Source: Micromonospora sp. WMMD1102 (GTDB lineage: Bacteria; Actinomycetota; Actinomycetes; Mycobacteriales; Micromonosporaceae). From it: DNA of 64,000 bases. Location: NCBI RefSeq assembly GCF_029626265.1, contig NZ_JARUBN010000001.1:5087001-5151000 (forward strand), given 5' to 3'. This document shows positions 1 to 9,514 of this stretch, one piece after another (the stretch's first letter is position 1; the number at the start of each line of letters is the position of its first letter). Below the pieces are notes generated by a model. The model made no database searches. It had not been told where the DNA came from and saw only the letters and a list, made by a program, of their open reading frames with translations. The translations under genes and the position numbers were made by a program.

Positions 1-457
1 TGAACCAGTTGCCGATCCGGCCGACGGCCTGGGCCAGCGGCATTCCCGGAGCGAGCGCGTCGGCCACCATGGTCAGCGGCAGGCCGAGCTGCCGGGCGGC
101 CAGCCAGGCGCCGACCGCGCCGCCCGCGACGGCGCCCCAGATCCCGAGCCCGCCCTCCCAGATGTAGAGGGCGCGGAGCGGCTCACCACCCTCGCCGAAG
201 TAGGAGCCGGGCGAGGTGATCACGTGGTAGATCCGGGCGCCGACGATGCCGAACGGCACCGCCCAGACGGCGATGTCCAGCACCGCCCAGGGCGCGGCGC
301 CCCGGCGGCGCAGCCGCAGCTCGGTCACCGCGCAGGCGACCACGATTCCGAGCACGATGCAGAGCGCGTAGGCCCGAACCGGCACCGGCCCGAGCTGCCA
401 CACGGCGTTGGCGGGACTCGGCAGGGCCGCCTGAGGAGAGAGCGAGGCGAGGGTCAC
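1..457 (-). CDS. lgt: Prolipoprotein diacylglyceryl transferase, 3' end cut by window edge
   Basis: Lgt moves diacylglycerol from phosphatidylglycerol to the lipobox cysteine of prolipoproteins in the cytoplasmic membrane. The visible 152 codons start at a GTG at 457 and read VTLASLSPQAALPSPANAVW. They include the family pattern with GARIYHVITSP near residue 73, and the readable end is the Lgt signature GRIGNWF. Several hydrophobic segments alternate with Arg-rich loops. The gene follows trpA on the same strand after about 230 bp, the usual actinobacterial trp-lgt order. The C-terminal part lies outside the window. Note that lspA, the next enzyme in lipoprotein maturation, is also in this window at 52.5 kb. 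Confidence 0.93.
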   Translation of the reverse strand, partial: MTLASLSPQAALPSPANAVWQLGPVPVRAYALCIVLGIVVACAVTELRLRRRGAAPWAVLDIAVWAVPFGIVGARIYHVITSPGSYFGEGGEPLRALYIWEGGLGIWGAVAGGAVGAWLAARQLGLPLTMVADALAPGMPLAQAVGRIGNWF

Positions 458-658
458 GGGTGCACAGGCTACCGTCGCAACCCCTGCCCGCGGCACCCCG
501 GTCCGGTTGCTACCTTCCGGCGAAGCCCGCCTGTTTCGTCCCGATACGGCCCACACTCTCCCCCCGTCGCCTGTTTGAGCTGCTCGCAGCCAGCCGGCGA
601 GCGCGCGGAAACGGGGGCGGGGACGGGCAGGCGGGCGGTGTCCGGCCAGCGCCGGACG

Positions 659-699
659 TTCGGATCAGCGCCCGGACGGTTCGGATCAGCGCCGGACGG
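659..699. repeat. Tandem duplication covering the trpA stop codon
   Basis: Two near-identical units of 21 and 20 bp (659-679 and 680-699, core CGGATCAGCGCC) lie head to tail, with a weaker third half-unit just before them. The second unit contains the trpA stop codon (TGA on the minus strand, 686-688), so the end of trpA has been copied downstream of itself. Confidence 0.8.
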
Positions 700-1504
700 T
701 TCGGACGCCCTCGGCGAGTTCGGCGCTGAGACTGCCCAGCCTGGCGAGCCCGGCCGCCTCGTCCGGGGCGTCCAGCAGGCAGCGGATCAGGGCGCTGCCC
801 ACGATGACGCCGTCGGCGTACCGGCCGACCTCGGCGGCCTGGGCACCGGTGCCGACGCCGAGGCCCACCCCGACCGGCAGCGAGCTGACCGCCCGGACCC
901 GGCCGACCAGGGTCGGTGCGTCGTCCGAGGTCCGCTCCCGGGCCCCGGTCACCCCCATCAGGGCGGTGGCGTAGACGAAGCCCCGGCAGTGCTCGACGGT
1001 CATCGCCAGCCGCCGGTCGGTCGACGACGGCGCGACCAGGAACGTCCGGTCCAGCCCGTACGCGTCGGAGGCGGCCAGCCACTCGCCGGCCTCCTCCGGG
1101 ATCAGGTCCGGGGTGATCAGGCCGGTGCCACCGGCGGCGGCGAGGTCCCGGGCGAAGGCGTCGACTCCGTAGCGCTCGATCGGGTTCCAGTAGGTCATGA
1201 TCACCACCGGGGCGCCGGTCGCGGCGACCGTCTCGACGATCCGCAGCGCGTCCCGGGTGCGTACCCCGCCGGCCAGGGCGATGTCGCTGGCCCGCTGGAT
1301 GACCGGCCCGTCCATCACCGGGTCGGAGTACGGGATCTCCAGTTCGATCACGTCGACCCCGGCGTCGACCATGGCGCGCATCGCGGCGATGCTGCCGTCC
1401 ACGGTCGGGAAGCCGGCCGGCATGCAGCCGACCAGCAGGGCCCGCCCCTCGGCCCGAGCCTTCTCGAAGGCGACCCCGATGCTCCGGTCCGGATCAGCGG
1501 TCAT
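686..1504 (-). CDS. trpA: Tryptophan synthase alpha chain
   Basis: TrpA cleaves indole-3-glycerol phosphate to indole and glyceraldehyde-3-phosphate, passing indole to TrpB through the tunnel of the alpha2-beta2 complex. The 272-residue protein has the normal TIM-barrel length. It shows the catalytic Glu and Asp region VIELEIPYSDPVMDGPVIQ around residues 48-66, a phosphate-binding GVGLGVGTGAQA near residue 210, and DGVIVGSALI. The ATG at 1504 was chosen because MTADPDRSIGVAFEKARAEG matches family N-termini and lies only 5 bp after the trpB stop, implying translation with trpB. The reading frame stays open far upstream on the same strand, but that part is a shadow of trpB. Confidence 0.97.
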   Translation of the reverse strand: MTADPDRSIGVAFEKARAEGRALLVGCMPAGFPTVDGSIAAMRAMVDAGVDVIELEIPYSDPVMDGPVIQRASDIALAGGVRTRDALRIVETVAATGAPVVIMTYWNPIERYGVDAFARDLAAAGGTGLITPDLIPEEAGEWLAASDAYGLDRTFLVAPSSTDRRLAMTVEHCRGFVYATALMGVTGARERTSDDAPTLVGRVRAVSSLPVGVGLGVGTGAQAAEVGRYADGVIVGSALIRCLLDAPDEAAGLARLGSLSAELAEGVRTVRR

Positions 1505-1509
1505 CCCGG

Positions 1510-2747
<1,238 letters not shown>

Positions 2748-2751
<4 letters not shown>

Positions 2752-3638
2752 CGGACCGGGCGGGGGGTCGCCGGGTGGTTGCCGGCGTTGACCAGTTCGG
2801 CCACCGCCTCCCGGGGGCTCTTCTGGGTGACCAGGCCCTCGCCGACCAGTACGGCGTCGGCACCGGCCGAGGCGTACCGGATCAGGTCGTGCGGGCCGCG
2901 TACCCCGGACTCGGCGATCTTGACGACGTTGTTCGGCAGGCCCGGGGCGATCCGCTCGAAGACCGACCGGTCGACCTCCAGGGTGCGCAGGTTGCGGGCG
3001 TTCACGCCGATCACCCGGGCACCGGCCTCCATGGCGCGGTCCGCCTCCTCCTCGTCGTGCACCTCGACCAGCGGGGTCATGCCCAGCGACTCGATCCGCT
3101 CCAGGAGGCCGACCAGCACGTTCTGTTCCAGCGCGGCGACGATCAGCAGCACCAGGTCGGCGCCGTGCGCCCGCGCCTCGTGCACCTGGTAACTGGAGAC
3201 CACGAAGTCCTTGCGGAGCACCGGGATGTCCACCGCGTCCCGGACCGCCGCCAGGTCCTCCAGCGACCCGCCGAACCAGCGCCCCTCGGTGAGTACGCTG
3301 ATGCAGCGCGCCCCACCCGCGGCGTAGTCACCGGCCAGGTCGGCCGGGTCGGCGATCTCGGCGAGCTGCCCCTTGGACGGCGAGGAGCGCTTCACCTCGG
3401 CGATCACCCCGACGCCGGGCCGGCGCAGCGCCGCGTACGCGTCCCGGGGTGGTGCGGCGGCCGCCGCCAGTTGCTTGATCTGCTCCAGCGGCACCTGTTC
3501 CTGCCGCCGTGCGACGTCCTCGCGGACTCCGGCGAGGATCTCGTCGAGCACGTTGGCGGACGTCGCCGATCCGGCTTCGTCTCCCGCCGCGTGCGGTTGC
3601 TCAGCAGTCACCAACGGACTCCCCTCTCCGGGTGTCAT
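2748..3638 (-). CDS. trpC: Indole-3-glycerol phosphate synthase
   Basis: TrpC closes the indole ring, converting CdRP to indole-3-glycerol phosphate. The TIM-barrel signature [15 protein letters not shown] (around residues 79-93, with the catalytic Lys and the SPSKG loop), the segment [13 protein letters not shown] and the C-terminal phosphate site [19 protein letters not shown] are all present. The start is uncertain: ATG at 3638 gives 296 residues, about 25 longer than typical, and an in-frame GTG ten codons later ([10 protein letters not shown]) is an alternative. The family core begins at [12 protein letters not shown]. It is the first gene of the compact trpC-trpB-trpA block; trpE lies further upstream on the same strand. 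Confidence 0.96.
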
Positions 3639-4007
3639 GGGCCGATGCTAGGCGTCGCCACGGGACGGACGCCTCCCGGGGTATGGCGTGCTTCACGAGA
3701 TGGGCTGGGGCATAATGGCCGACCTTGTGAGCGGATTATCACGCTGCGCCATCGGAAGTGCGCGCCGAGCCGGCCGGTGAGCGGGGGCTGGCACCGCGAC
3801 AGGGGTGGCCGGCGGGACGGCTGTGACGGAAGTCAAGGAAGCCGGACGGCGGCCCGGCTGTTCTCCCGGATGGTGGGCCCGCAACACCCACGAACCGTTA
3901 AGCCGGGGGTGACCGGCCGGAAACACCGGCTCGGCACCATCTAGTCGGGCACACTGGTCGCGGGGCCGCCGCCGACCAGTCGGATCGATTTCCGTGCGGG
4001 GAAGACC
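3639..4007. other. Intergenic region between trpC and a divergent gene
   Basis: This 369-bp stretch separates trpC (minus) from a plus-strand gene and must hold both promoters. A palindromic element GTGA-N8-TCAC lies at 3727-3742. On the minus strand it contains GATAAT, a possible -10 for trpC, but no good -35 was found at the proper distance. No coding frame with family resemblance was found, including the small HGxxPAAW-type gene that often sits here in other actinobacteria. Confidence 0.5.
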
Positions 4008-4526
4008 ATGAGCGTTGCGAAGCCTGACTCCGGCATGAAGCCTGACTCCAGCATGTCGCCTGACTCCGGCATGAAGCCTGACTCCGGCATCGACCTGACC
4101 AGCATCCCCCGGGCCGTACTCTCGGCCGCCGTCGGCGTGGTGCACACCGTGGAGCGGGCGGTGATCGGTGACGCCCGGATGCGGACCGCCCGGGGCAACG
4201 CCTGGGAGGCGATCTGCGCCGACCGGGACCGGGCGCTGCGGCGCGACGAGATCCGCGCCCTGGTGGCGGCGCTGGCCTCCGCCCCACCGGCGGTACCCGC
4301 GACCCTGCCGACCCCCGGCCGCCCGGCCGCCGGCCGCCCGACCCCCGGCCAGCCTCAGCCGGCCCTCGGGTCGCCAGCCGTCGGGTCGCCAGCCGTGGTG
4401 TCCTCGGCCGTCGGGTCCTCGCCCCGGTCCAGCGCGTCCCAGGCGGCCGTGGTCCGCCCGGCGTCGACCCGCCCGTCCGGGGCGGTCGCCACCCGGCCTG
4501 CCCCGGCCGGCCGGGCCCGGTCGTAG
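4008..4526 (+). CDS. Hypothetical protein with N-terminal hexapeptide repeats
   Basis: The function is unknown. The 172-residue frame starts at an ATG preceded by GGGGAAG. It opens with four 18-bp units (4020-4091) encoding KPDSGM-type hexapeptides. A compact Ala/Arg-rich helical segment follows (SIPRAVLSAAVGVVHTVERA to about residue 88) and looks like an ordinary conserved actinobacterial domain. The rest is a Pro/Ala/Ser-rich tail. The last 170 bp overlap, tail to tail, the 3' end of the minus-strand Trp-associated membrane gene, which is the better supported reading there, so the true 3' end here is odd. It interrupts the minus-strand trp gene order. The middle segment supports a real gene; the tail is uncertain. 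Confidence 0.55.
   Translation: MSVAKPDSGMKPDSSMSPDSGMKPDSGIDLTSIPRAVLSAAVGVVHTVERAVIGDARMRTARGNAWEAICADRDRALRRDEIRALVAALASAPPAVPATLPTPGRPAAGRPTPGQPQPALGSPAVGSPAVVSSAVGSSPRSSASQAAVVRPASTRPSGAVATRPAPAGRARS
4020..4091 (+). repeat. Four 18-bp tandem repeats encoding KPDSGM
   Basis: Units at 4020, 4038, 4056 and 4074 are nearly identical (core CCTGACTCC, then AGC or GGC, then ATG or ATC). They keep the reading frame of the plus-strand gene. Each unit carries its own ATG except the last, so the start codon of that gene cannot be fixed from sequence alone. Confidence 0.9.
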
Positions 4527-5029
4527 CGGGCACCCATCACCGGCCACCCGGCGCCGCGCAGCACGGCGAGCACCCCGGCCGCGCCGGCCAGCAGGCCGCC
4601 GAGCGCACAGAGCAGCGGCCAGCCGGCGGCGACCTCACCACCGGTGCCGAACCCGGCGTAGCCGGCACCGGCCACCAGCCCGGCGCCGAGCAGCGCCAGC
4701 AGCCCGCCGACCAGCCGGCGCCCGATCCCCCGGGTACCGAGCAGCGCCCCGGCGCCGGCCAGCCCGACCAGGGCCAGCGCCGGCAGCCAGGGCAGCAGGT
4801 CACCACCGGTCCGGGCGGTCCGGTCGGGCGGCAGCGGCGCCGGGCGGGCGGTCAGCTCCACCGACCAGGTCCGGGTCGCCGCGAGGACCGCCAGGCCGGC
4901 GCCGAGCAGGCAGAGCAGCACCGCGTACGCCAACTCGCGCCGCCCGGCCGACCGGGCCCGGTCGACGGTCGACGTGCCGGTCGAGGGGTCGGTCGACGTG
5001 CCGGCCGCCGGTGCGCCGCCGACCGTCAC
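4355..5029 (-). CDS. Trp biosynthesis-associated membrane protein (TIGR02234-like)
   Basis: This 224-residue protein belongs to the Trp_oprn_chp family, found next to trp genes in actinobacteria; its biochemical role is not established. It has a short cytosolic N-terminus, hydrophobic segments near residues 26-45, 75-95, 105-125 and 130-155, and the family C-terminal motif AAWDALDRGEDPT (around residue 200). The tail repeats TAEDTTAGDPTAGD. The GTG at 5029 overlaps the trpE stop (GTGA), so it is coupled to trpE. Its last 172 bp are antisense to the end of the plus-strand hypothetical gene. Confidence 0.88.
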   Translation of the reverse strand: MTVGGAPAAGTSTDPSTGTSTVDRARSAGRRELAYAVLLCLLGAGLAVLAATRTWSVELTARPAPLPPDRTARTGGDLLPWLPALALVGLAGAGALLGTRGIGRRLVGGLLALLGAGLVAGAGYAGFGTGGEVAAGWPLLCALGGLLAGAAGVLAVLRGAGWPVMGARYDRARPAGAGRVATAPDGRVDAGRTTAAWDALDRGEDPTAEDTTAGDPTAGDPRAG

Positions 5030-6609
5030 CGGGCCGGCCGCAGTGTCTCGGCAGCCGCGATCGCGGCGAGTACGGCAGCCGCCTTGCTCCGGGTCTCCCG
5101 GTCCTCGGCGGCCGGATCGGAGTCGGCGACGATCCCGGCACCGGCCTGCACGTACGCCCGGCCGCCCCGGATCAGCGCGGTCCGGATCGCGATCGCCATG
5201 TCCAGGTCGCCGCCGAAGCCGAAATAGCCGACCGTGCCGCCGTACAGGCCGCGTCGGGTCGGCTCCAGCTCCTCGATGATCTCCATCGCGCGTACCTTCG
5301 GTGCGCCGGAGAGGGTGCCGGCCGGGAAGGTCGCGGCCAGCGCGTCGAAGGCGGTCCGGTCCTCCCGCAGCGTCCCCACCACGGTCGAGACGATGTGCAT
5401 CACGTGGCTGTACCGCTCGATGGTGGCGAACTCCGGCACCTCGACCGTACCCGGTCGACAGACCCGGCCGAGGTCGTTGCGGCCCAGGTCGACGAGCATG
5501 ACGTGCTCGGCCCGCTCCTTGGGGTCGGTGATCAGCTCGGTTGCCAGCCGGCCGTCGTCGGCCGGGCTGCTCCCCCGGGGCCGGGTGCCGGCGATCGGGT
5601 GCAGCATCGCCCGCCGCTGCCCGTCGGCCCCGGCGGTGACCTTCAGGTGCGCCTCCGGGGACGACCCGACGATGTCGAAGTCGTCGAACCGGAGCAGGTA
5701 CATGTACGGGCTCGGGTTCGTGGCCCGGAGCACCCGGTAGACGTCCAGCGGGTCGGCCCGGGTCTCCCGCTCGAAGCGCTGGGCCAGCACGATCTGGAAA
5801 CACTCGCCGGCCCGGATCGCCTCCTTGGCCACCTCGACCGCCTTCGGGTACTCCCCCTCGACGGTCCGGCTGAGCACCTCGCCCGGCGCGGGCCGGTCGA
5901 CCGTGGCGATCATCGGCGGGATCGGTCGGGACAGCGCGCTCGTCATTGCGTCCAGCCGGCCGACCGCCTGGTGGTATGCCGCCGTCACCTGCGCCGCCCG
6001 GTCCCCGGCGCCCGGACCGATCGGCTCCGGTGCCGGCAGCAGGGCGTTGGCCACCAGGATCGCGGAGCCGTCGAAGTGGTCCAGCACGACCAGGTCGGTG
6101 GCGAGCATCATGCCCAGTTCGGGCAGCTTCAGGTCGTCCTCGGTCAGCGACGGCAGCCGCTCGAAGCGGCGTACCACGTCGTAGCCGAGATAGCCGACCA
6201 TGCCGCCAAGCAGCGGTGGCAGGGGGCCACGCTCGGCGCCGACCGGACCGACGGCGGCCGGACCGGTCAGCGCCGCCACGGTGGCCCGCAACGCCGCCAT
6301 CGGGTCACCGCCGGTCGGCAGCCCGGCCGGGGGCGTACCGAGCCAGTGCGCCCGGCCGTCCCGCTCGACCAGGGTGGCTGCGCTGCGTACCCCGACGAAG
6401 GAGTACCGCGACCAGGCGATCCCGGCCGCTCCGGCCCCCTGTTCCGCCGACTCCAGCAGGAAGGTCCCCGGCCCGCCGGCCAGCTTGCGGTAGACCCCGA
6501 CCGGGGTCTCCCCGTCGGCGAGGAGTCGCCGGACCACCGGCACCACCCGCCGGGTCCGGGCCAGCTCGCGGAAGGTCGCATCGTCCGGGCTCACCGCTCC
6601 GGTGGTCAT
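5026..6609 (-). CDS. trpE: Anthranilate synthase component I
   Basis: TrpE makes anthranilate from chorismate, using ammonia supplied by the amidotransferase TrpG, which is not in this window. The 527-residue protein has the N-terminal feedback (Trp-binding) region with TFLLES near residue 50. The chorismate-binding domain shows IVGSSPEAHLKV, HPIAGTRPRG, LVDLGRNDLGRV, SGAPKVRAMEII and GGDLDMAIAIRT in order. ATG at 6609 lies 22 bp after the hisI stop, and the stop overlaps the next start (GTGA). No Trp-rich leader peptide or attenuator is visible in the short hisI-trpE gap, so control is probably from further upstream. Confidence 0.97.
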   Translation of the reverse strand: MTTGAVSPDDATFRELARTRRVVPVVRRLLADGETPVGVYRKLAGGPGTFLLESAEQGAGAAGIAWSRYSFVGVRSAATLVERDGRAHWLGTPPAGLPTGGDPMAALRATVAALTGPAAVGPVGAERGPLPPLLGGMVGYLGYDVVRRFERLPSLTEDDLKLPELGMMLATDLVVLDHFDGSAILVANALLPAPEPIGPGAGDRAAQVTAAYHQAVGRLDAMTSALSRPIPPMIATVDRPAPGEVLSRTVEGEYPKAVEVAKEAIRAGECFQIVLAQRFERETRADPLDVYRVLRATNPSPYMYLLRFDDFDIVGSSPEAHLKVTAGADGQRRAMLHPIAGTRPRGSSPADDGRLATELITDPKERAEHVMLVDLGRNDLGRVCRPGTVEVPEFATIERYSHVMHIVSTVVGTLREDRTAFDALAATFPAGTLSGAPKVRAMEIIEELEPTRRGLYGGTVGYFGFGGDLDMAIAIRTALIRGGRAYVQAGAGIVADSDPAAEDRETRSKAAAVLAAIAAAETLRPAR

Positions 6610-6631
6610 CGGGTCACCGCCTGAAGGAGGG

Positions 6632-7066
6632 TCATGCCGTCGGCTCGGCGGAGGTCGTACCGCTGACCGGCAGTTCGTCGGAGAAGCAGGTCCAGTTTCC
6701 GGTGTGGCAGGCCGCGCCGACCTGCTCGACGCTCACCAGTACGGCGTCGCCGTCGCAGTCCAGCGCCACCGACCGGACGTACTGGTGGTGGCCGGAGGTC
6801 TCGCCCTTGACCCAGTATTCCCGGCGGCTGCGCGACCAGTAGGTGGCCCGGCCGGTGGTCAGGGTGCGGTGCAGCGCCTCGTCGTCCATCCAGGCGACCA
6901 TCAGCACGTCGCCGCTGTCGTGCGCCCGGACCACGGCGGTGAAGAGTCCGTCGGGGGTGCGGCGCAGCCGGGCGGCGATCGCCGGGGCGAGGGCCGAGGG
7001 CCGGGCGGGACCGCTCGGCGCCGGCCCGGGCGCGGCCGCCGGGGCGGAGAGATCGGGTACGGGCAT
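6632..7066 (-). CDS. hisI: Phosphoribosyl-AMP cyclohydrolase
   Basis: HisI opens the adenine ring of phosphoribosyl-AMP, the third step of histidine synthesis. Starting at the ATG at 7066 (weak GGGAA five bases upstream) gives 144 residues. A Pro/Ala-rich lead of about 28 residues is followed by the complete domain: [36 protein letters not shown], the metal-binding [10 protein letters not shown] and the zinc cysteines in [12 protein letters not shown]. The gene stands 22 bp before trpE, a common actinobacterial pairing, but about 28 kb from the rest of the his operon. The frame is open well upstream and joins a nucleotidyltransferase domain, so this start may be internal to a longer protein. 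Confidence 0.9.
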   Translation of the reverse strand: MPVPDLSAPAAAPGPAPSGPARPSALAPAIAARLRRTPDGLFTAVVRAHDSGDVLMVAWMDDEALHRTLTTGRATYWSRSRREYWVKGETSGHHQYVRSVALDCDGDAVLVSVEQVGAACHTGNWTCFSDELPVSGTTSAEPTA

Positions 7067-8245
7067 AGTTCCCGATTGTTTCGCACGCGGCACCGGTGCC
7101 GTCCACCCGTCCCCGCTCCCACGCCCCGCAGTGGTCCCCGCCACGTGACCGACCTGCCGGGCCGGCTGGCCGGGCTGGACGGACTGAGCGGGCTGAGCGG
7201 GCGGGACGGGCTGAGCGGGCGGGACGGGCTGAGCGGGCGGGACGGGCTGAGCGGGTCCGGCGAGCTGGGCGGGTTGGGCGAGCTGGGCGGGTTGGGCGAG
7301 CTGGGCGGGTTGGGCGAGCTGGGCGGGTTCGGCGAGCTGGGCGGGTTCGGCGAGCTGGGCGGGTTCGGCGAGCTGGGCGGGTTCGGCGAGCTGGGCGGGT
7401 TCGGCGAGCTGGGCGGGTTCGGCGAGCTGGGCGGGTTCGGCGAGCTGGGCGGGTTCGGCGAGCTGGGCGACGTAGCGGTCCAGTCGGCCGTCGCGCAGGG
7501 CGGCGGCGAGATCGGCACCGACGACCCGGGCCAGTTCCCCGGCGTACGGGCGGGCCAACGCCACCGTGCCGGCGACCAGGCGGTGCGCGGCGGCGTGCAG
7601 CCGGGGCAGCGTGTCGGGGCGCAGCCCGAGGCAGGTCAGCAGGTCGTCGCGGTAGCCGGCCGGCGCGACCGGCAGGTCCAGCGCGGCGGTCAGCGCGTCG
7701 CCGCGACTGGCCACGGTGACCGCCGGGTTGGCCAGCCGGAGCACCGACGGGCAACGCCGGGCCAGGTCGGCGGCGGCGAGCCGGGCGTCGTACTCGGCAC
7801 CCGCCGCGCAGGCCCCGCCGACCTTGCCGAGCGCGGCGACCAGATCCTCGAGATCGGGCTCGGCCGGGCGCTGGCGGATCTCGGTCAGGTCGATCGACGA
7901 CCGCCAGGCTTTGTGTGCCCAGAGTAACCGTATGGGCGCGACGACGGGCAGTCCGAAGGACCAGTCGGCCGGCCGGTCGAGGCGTTCGAGCCAGGAACCG
8001 ACGTCCCGGACGGCGACCGACAGGTGCGTCAGCCGATCGCCCGCCTCCACCAGGAAGGCCGGGTACGCCACGTACGGCCCACCGCTGACCAGCACATCGA
8101 TGTCCACGTCGCTGTACGGAGTGGCGGCGCCCCGGGCGTAGCTGCCGCGCAGCAGCACCCCGACGACGGGCGGGCCGGGCAGTTGGCGCAACCGGTCCGT
8201 CCAGTCGTCGAGGAACCCGAGTTGCCGTAACGGACCGTGATCCAC
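6632..8245 (-). CDS. Nucleotidyltransferase-repeat-HisI single open frame (possible fusion)
   Basis: From the ATG at 8245 one frame of 537 residues runs without a stop to the hisI terminus. Residues 1-260 look like a nucleotidyltransferase of the aminoglycoside/MNT fold: [20 protein letters not shown] carries the GSxxxG and DxD metal-binding signature near residues 30-50, followed by a helical domain. Residues about 260-355 are Ala/Pro/Gln hexapeptide repeats ([12 protein letters not shown]), then a linker, then HisI from about residue 395. Either this is a true fusion, or the nucleotidyltransferase lost its own stop when the repeat expanded and HisI is also made from an internal start. No substrate can be named. 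Confidence 0.6.
   Translation of the reverse strand: MDHGPLRQLGFLDDWTDRLRQLPGPPVVGVLLRGSYARGAATPYSDVDIDVLVSGGPYVAYPAFLVEAGDRLTHLSVAVRDVGSWLERLDRPADWSFGLPVVAPIRLLWAHKAWRSSIDLTEIRQRPAEPDLEDLVAALGKVGGACAAGAEYDARLAAADLARRCPSVLRLANPAVTVASRGDALTAALDLPVAPAGYRDDLLTCLGLRPDTLPRLHAAAHRLVAGTVALARPYAGELARVVGADLAAALRDGRLDRYVAQLAEPAQLAEPAQLAEPAQLAEPAQLAEPAQLAEPAQLAEPAQLAEPAQLAQPAQLAQPAQLAQPAQLAGPAQPVPPAQPVPPAQPVPPAQPAQSVQPGQPARQVGHVAGTTAGRGSGDGWTAPVPRAKQSGTMPVPDLSAPAAAPGPAPSGPARPSALAPAIAARLRRTPDGLFTAVVRAHDSGDVLMVAWMDDEALHRTLTTGRATYWSRSRREYWVKGETSGHHQYVRSVALDCDGDAVLVSVEQVGAACHTGNWTCFSDELPVSGTTSAEPTA
7190..7468. repeat. 18-bp tandem repeat array between nucleotidyltransferase and hisI
   Basis: Fifteen full 18-bp units lie in one register. 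Four are of GGGCTGAGCGGGCGGGAC type (7190-7261, the last one variant). Three of GAGCTGGGCGGGTTGGGC and eight of GAGCTGGGCGGGTTCGGC follow (7262-7459), then half a unit. The eight last units are identical, which implies recent expansion. Because 18 is a multiple of three, several frames on both strands stay open across it. Confidence 0.95.
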
Positions 8246-8314
8246 GGCGTCATCGTGCCGCAGCTCCGATCATGACGCAACGCCCGATGACGCGCCGCCT
8301 GGGCGTTTCGTCGA

Positions 8315-9316
8315 TTACTTACCGATAAATCGCATTGACTGCTCCGGATAGCGTTCCCCGGCCGCCGCGCCGACCGGTACCGCGGCGGAGAGCCGGGCCA
8401 CCTGGTCGCCGGTGAGCCCCAGGTCCACGGCGGCGGCGTTCTCCTCCAGATAGCGCACCCGCTTGGTGCCGGGGATCGGCAGCACGTCCTCGCCCTGGGC
8501 GAGCAGCCAGGCCAGCGCCGCCTGGGCCGGGGTGCAGCCGATCTCGGCGGCCACCGCCTCCACCCGGGCCACCAGCTCCAGGTTGGTGTCCAGGTTCTCC
8601 CGCGCGAACCGGGGCGCCCGGTTGCGGAAGTCGTCGGCGTCGAGCTGGTCCCGGCCGCTGATCGTCCCGGTCAGCAGCCCCCGCCCGACCGGCGAGTACG
8701 CCACCAGCGCCACCCCGAGATCCCGGCAGGTGGCCAGCATCTCCTCTTCGACGTCCCGGCTGAACAGCGAGTACTCCATCTGCACCGCCGCCACCGGATG
8801 TACGGCGTGCGCGGCCCGCAGCGTCGCCGGGCTCACCTCGGAGAGCCCGACGAACCGGACCTTGCCGTCCACCACCAGTTCCGCCATCGCCCCGACGGTC
8901 TCCTCGATCGGCGTCTCGGGGTTGCGCCGGTGCAGGTAGTAGAGGTCGATGGTGTCGACCCCGAGCCGGCTCAGCGAGGCGTCGCAGGCCTGCCTGGCCC
9001 ACCCGCCGGAGCTGTCGACGTACGCCCCCGGCGCGGCGGTGGTGTCGCCCTGGTCGGCGAACCGGTTGCCGAACTTGGTCGCCAGGAACACCTCGTCGCG
9101 GCGTTTGCGCAGCACCGGGGCGAGCAGCTGCTCGTTGTGCCCCCGCCCGTACATGTCGGCGGTGTCCAGGTGGTTGACGCCCAGGTCCAGGGCGCGGTGC
9201 AGGGTCCTGGTCGACTCCTCGTCGTCCCGGGTCCCGTACGCCATGCTCATCCCCATACAGCCGAGCCCGATCGCCGAGACCTCCGGTCCGATCGCACCGA
9301 TCCTGCGCTTCCGCAT
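8315..9316 (-). CDS. Aldo/keto reductase
   Basis: An NADPH-dependent oxidoreductase of the AKR superfamily, 333 residues as a single (alpha/beta)8 barrel. The catalytic tetrad can be read: Asp and Tyr in [10 protein letters not shown] near residues 51-60, Lys in FLATKFG near residue 82, and His in [12 protein letters not shown] near residue 125. The C-terminal cofactor segment [17 protein letters not shown] is typical of the YhdN/IolS-like branch. The ATG at 9316 has GGAG eight bases upstream; a longer frame upstream is Arg/Gly-rich shadow. It is transcribed away from the ABC transporter genes, sharing a 198-bp divergent region. The natural substrate cannot be inferred. Confidence 0.93.
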   Translation of the reverse strand: MRKRRIGAIGPEVSAIGLGCMGMSMAYGTRDDEESTRTLHRALDLGVNHLDTADMYGRGHNEQLLAPVLRKRRDEVFLATKFGNRFADQGDTTAAPGAYVDSSGGWARQACDASLSRLGVDTIDLYYLHRRNPETPIEETVGAMAELVVDGKVRFVGLSEVSPATLRAAHAVHPVAAVQMEYSLFSRDVEEEMLATCRDLGVALVAYSPVGRGLLTGTISGRDQLDADDFRNRAPRFARENLDTNLELVARVEAVAAEIGCTPAQAALAWLLAQGEDVLPIPGTKRVRYLEENAAAVDLGLTGDQVARLSAAVPVGAAAGERYPEQSMRFIGK

Positions 9317-9461
9317 CGTCCCGCTCCGTCCGCCGTACCGTCCGTCCGATCCGCCGGTCCAGCCTCGCACCCCGCCGCCGACCGGATCTTCCGTACCCGT
9401 CGACCCGACGCGGGGAAACCGATCCGCCGACGGCCGCGCACCGGCGATTGCCGGCGGCGAA

Positions 9462-9485
9462 GATTTCAACTAGCGTTGATTTCAG
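9462..9485. promoter_or_regulatory. Candidate operator in the AKR/ABC divergent region
   Basis: TCAAC-TAGC-GTTGA (9466-9479) is an inverted repeat flanked on both sides by a direct repeat GATTTCA (9462 and 9479). It lies about 30 bp before the ABC gene start and would suit the TetR regulator encoded two genes downstream. The assignment is inference only. Confidence 0.35.
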
Positions 9486-9514
9486 CACTTGATGAGTTTT
9501 GGAGGAGATGCGTC

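Noticed and set aside
3725..3743. Similarity to the E. coli lac operator (TTGTGAGCGGAT)
   Set aside because: Only half of the operator matches and no LacI-type regulator is nearby; kept only as a GTGA-N8-TCAC element.
6610..6631. Trp attenuator or leader peptide before trpE
   Set aside because: The gap after hisI is 22 bp and holds no Trp codons or alternative hairpins.
7190..7468. Possible CRISPR array
   Set aside because: Repeats are head-to-tail without unique spacers and lie in an open reading frame; no cas genes are near.
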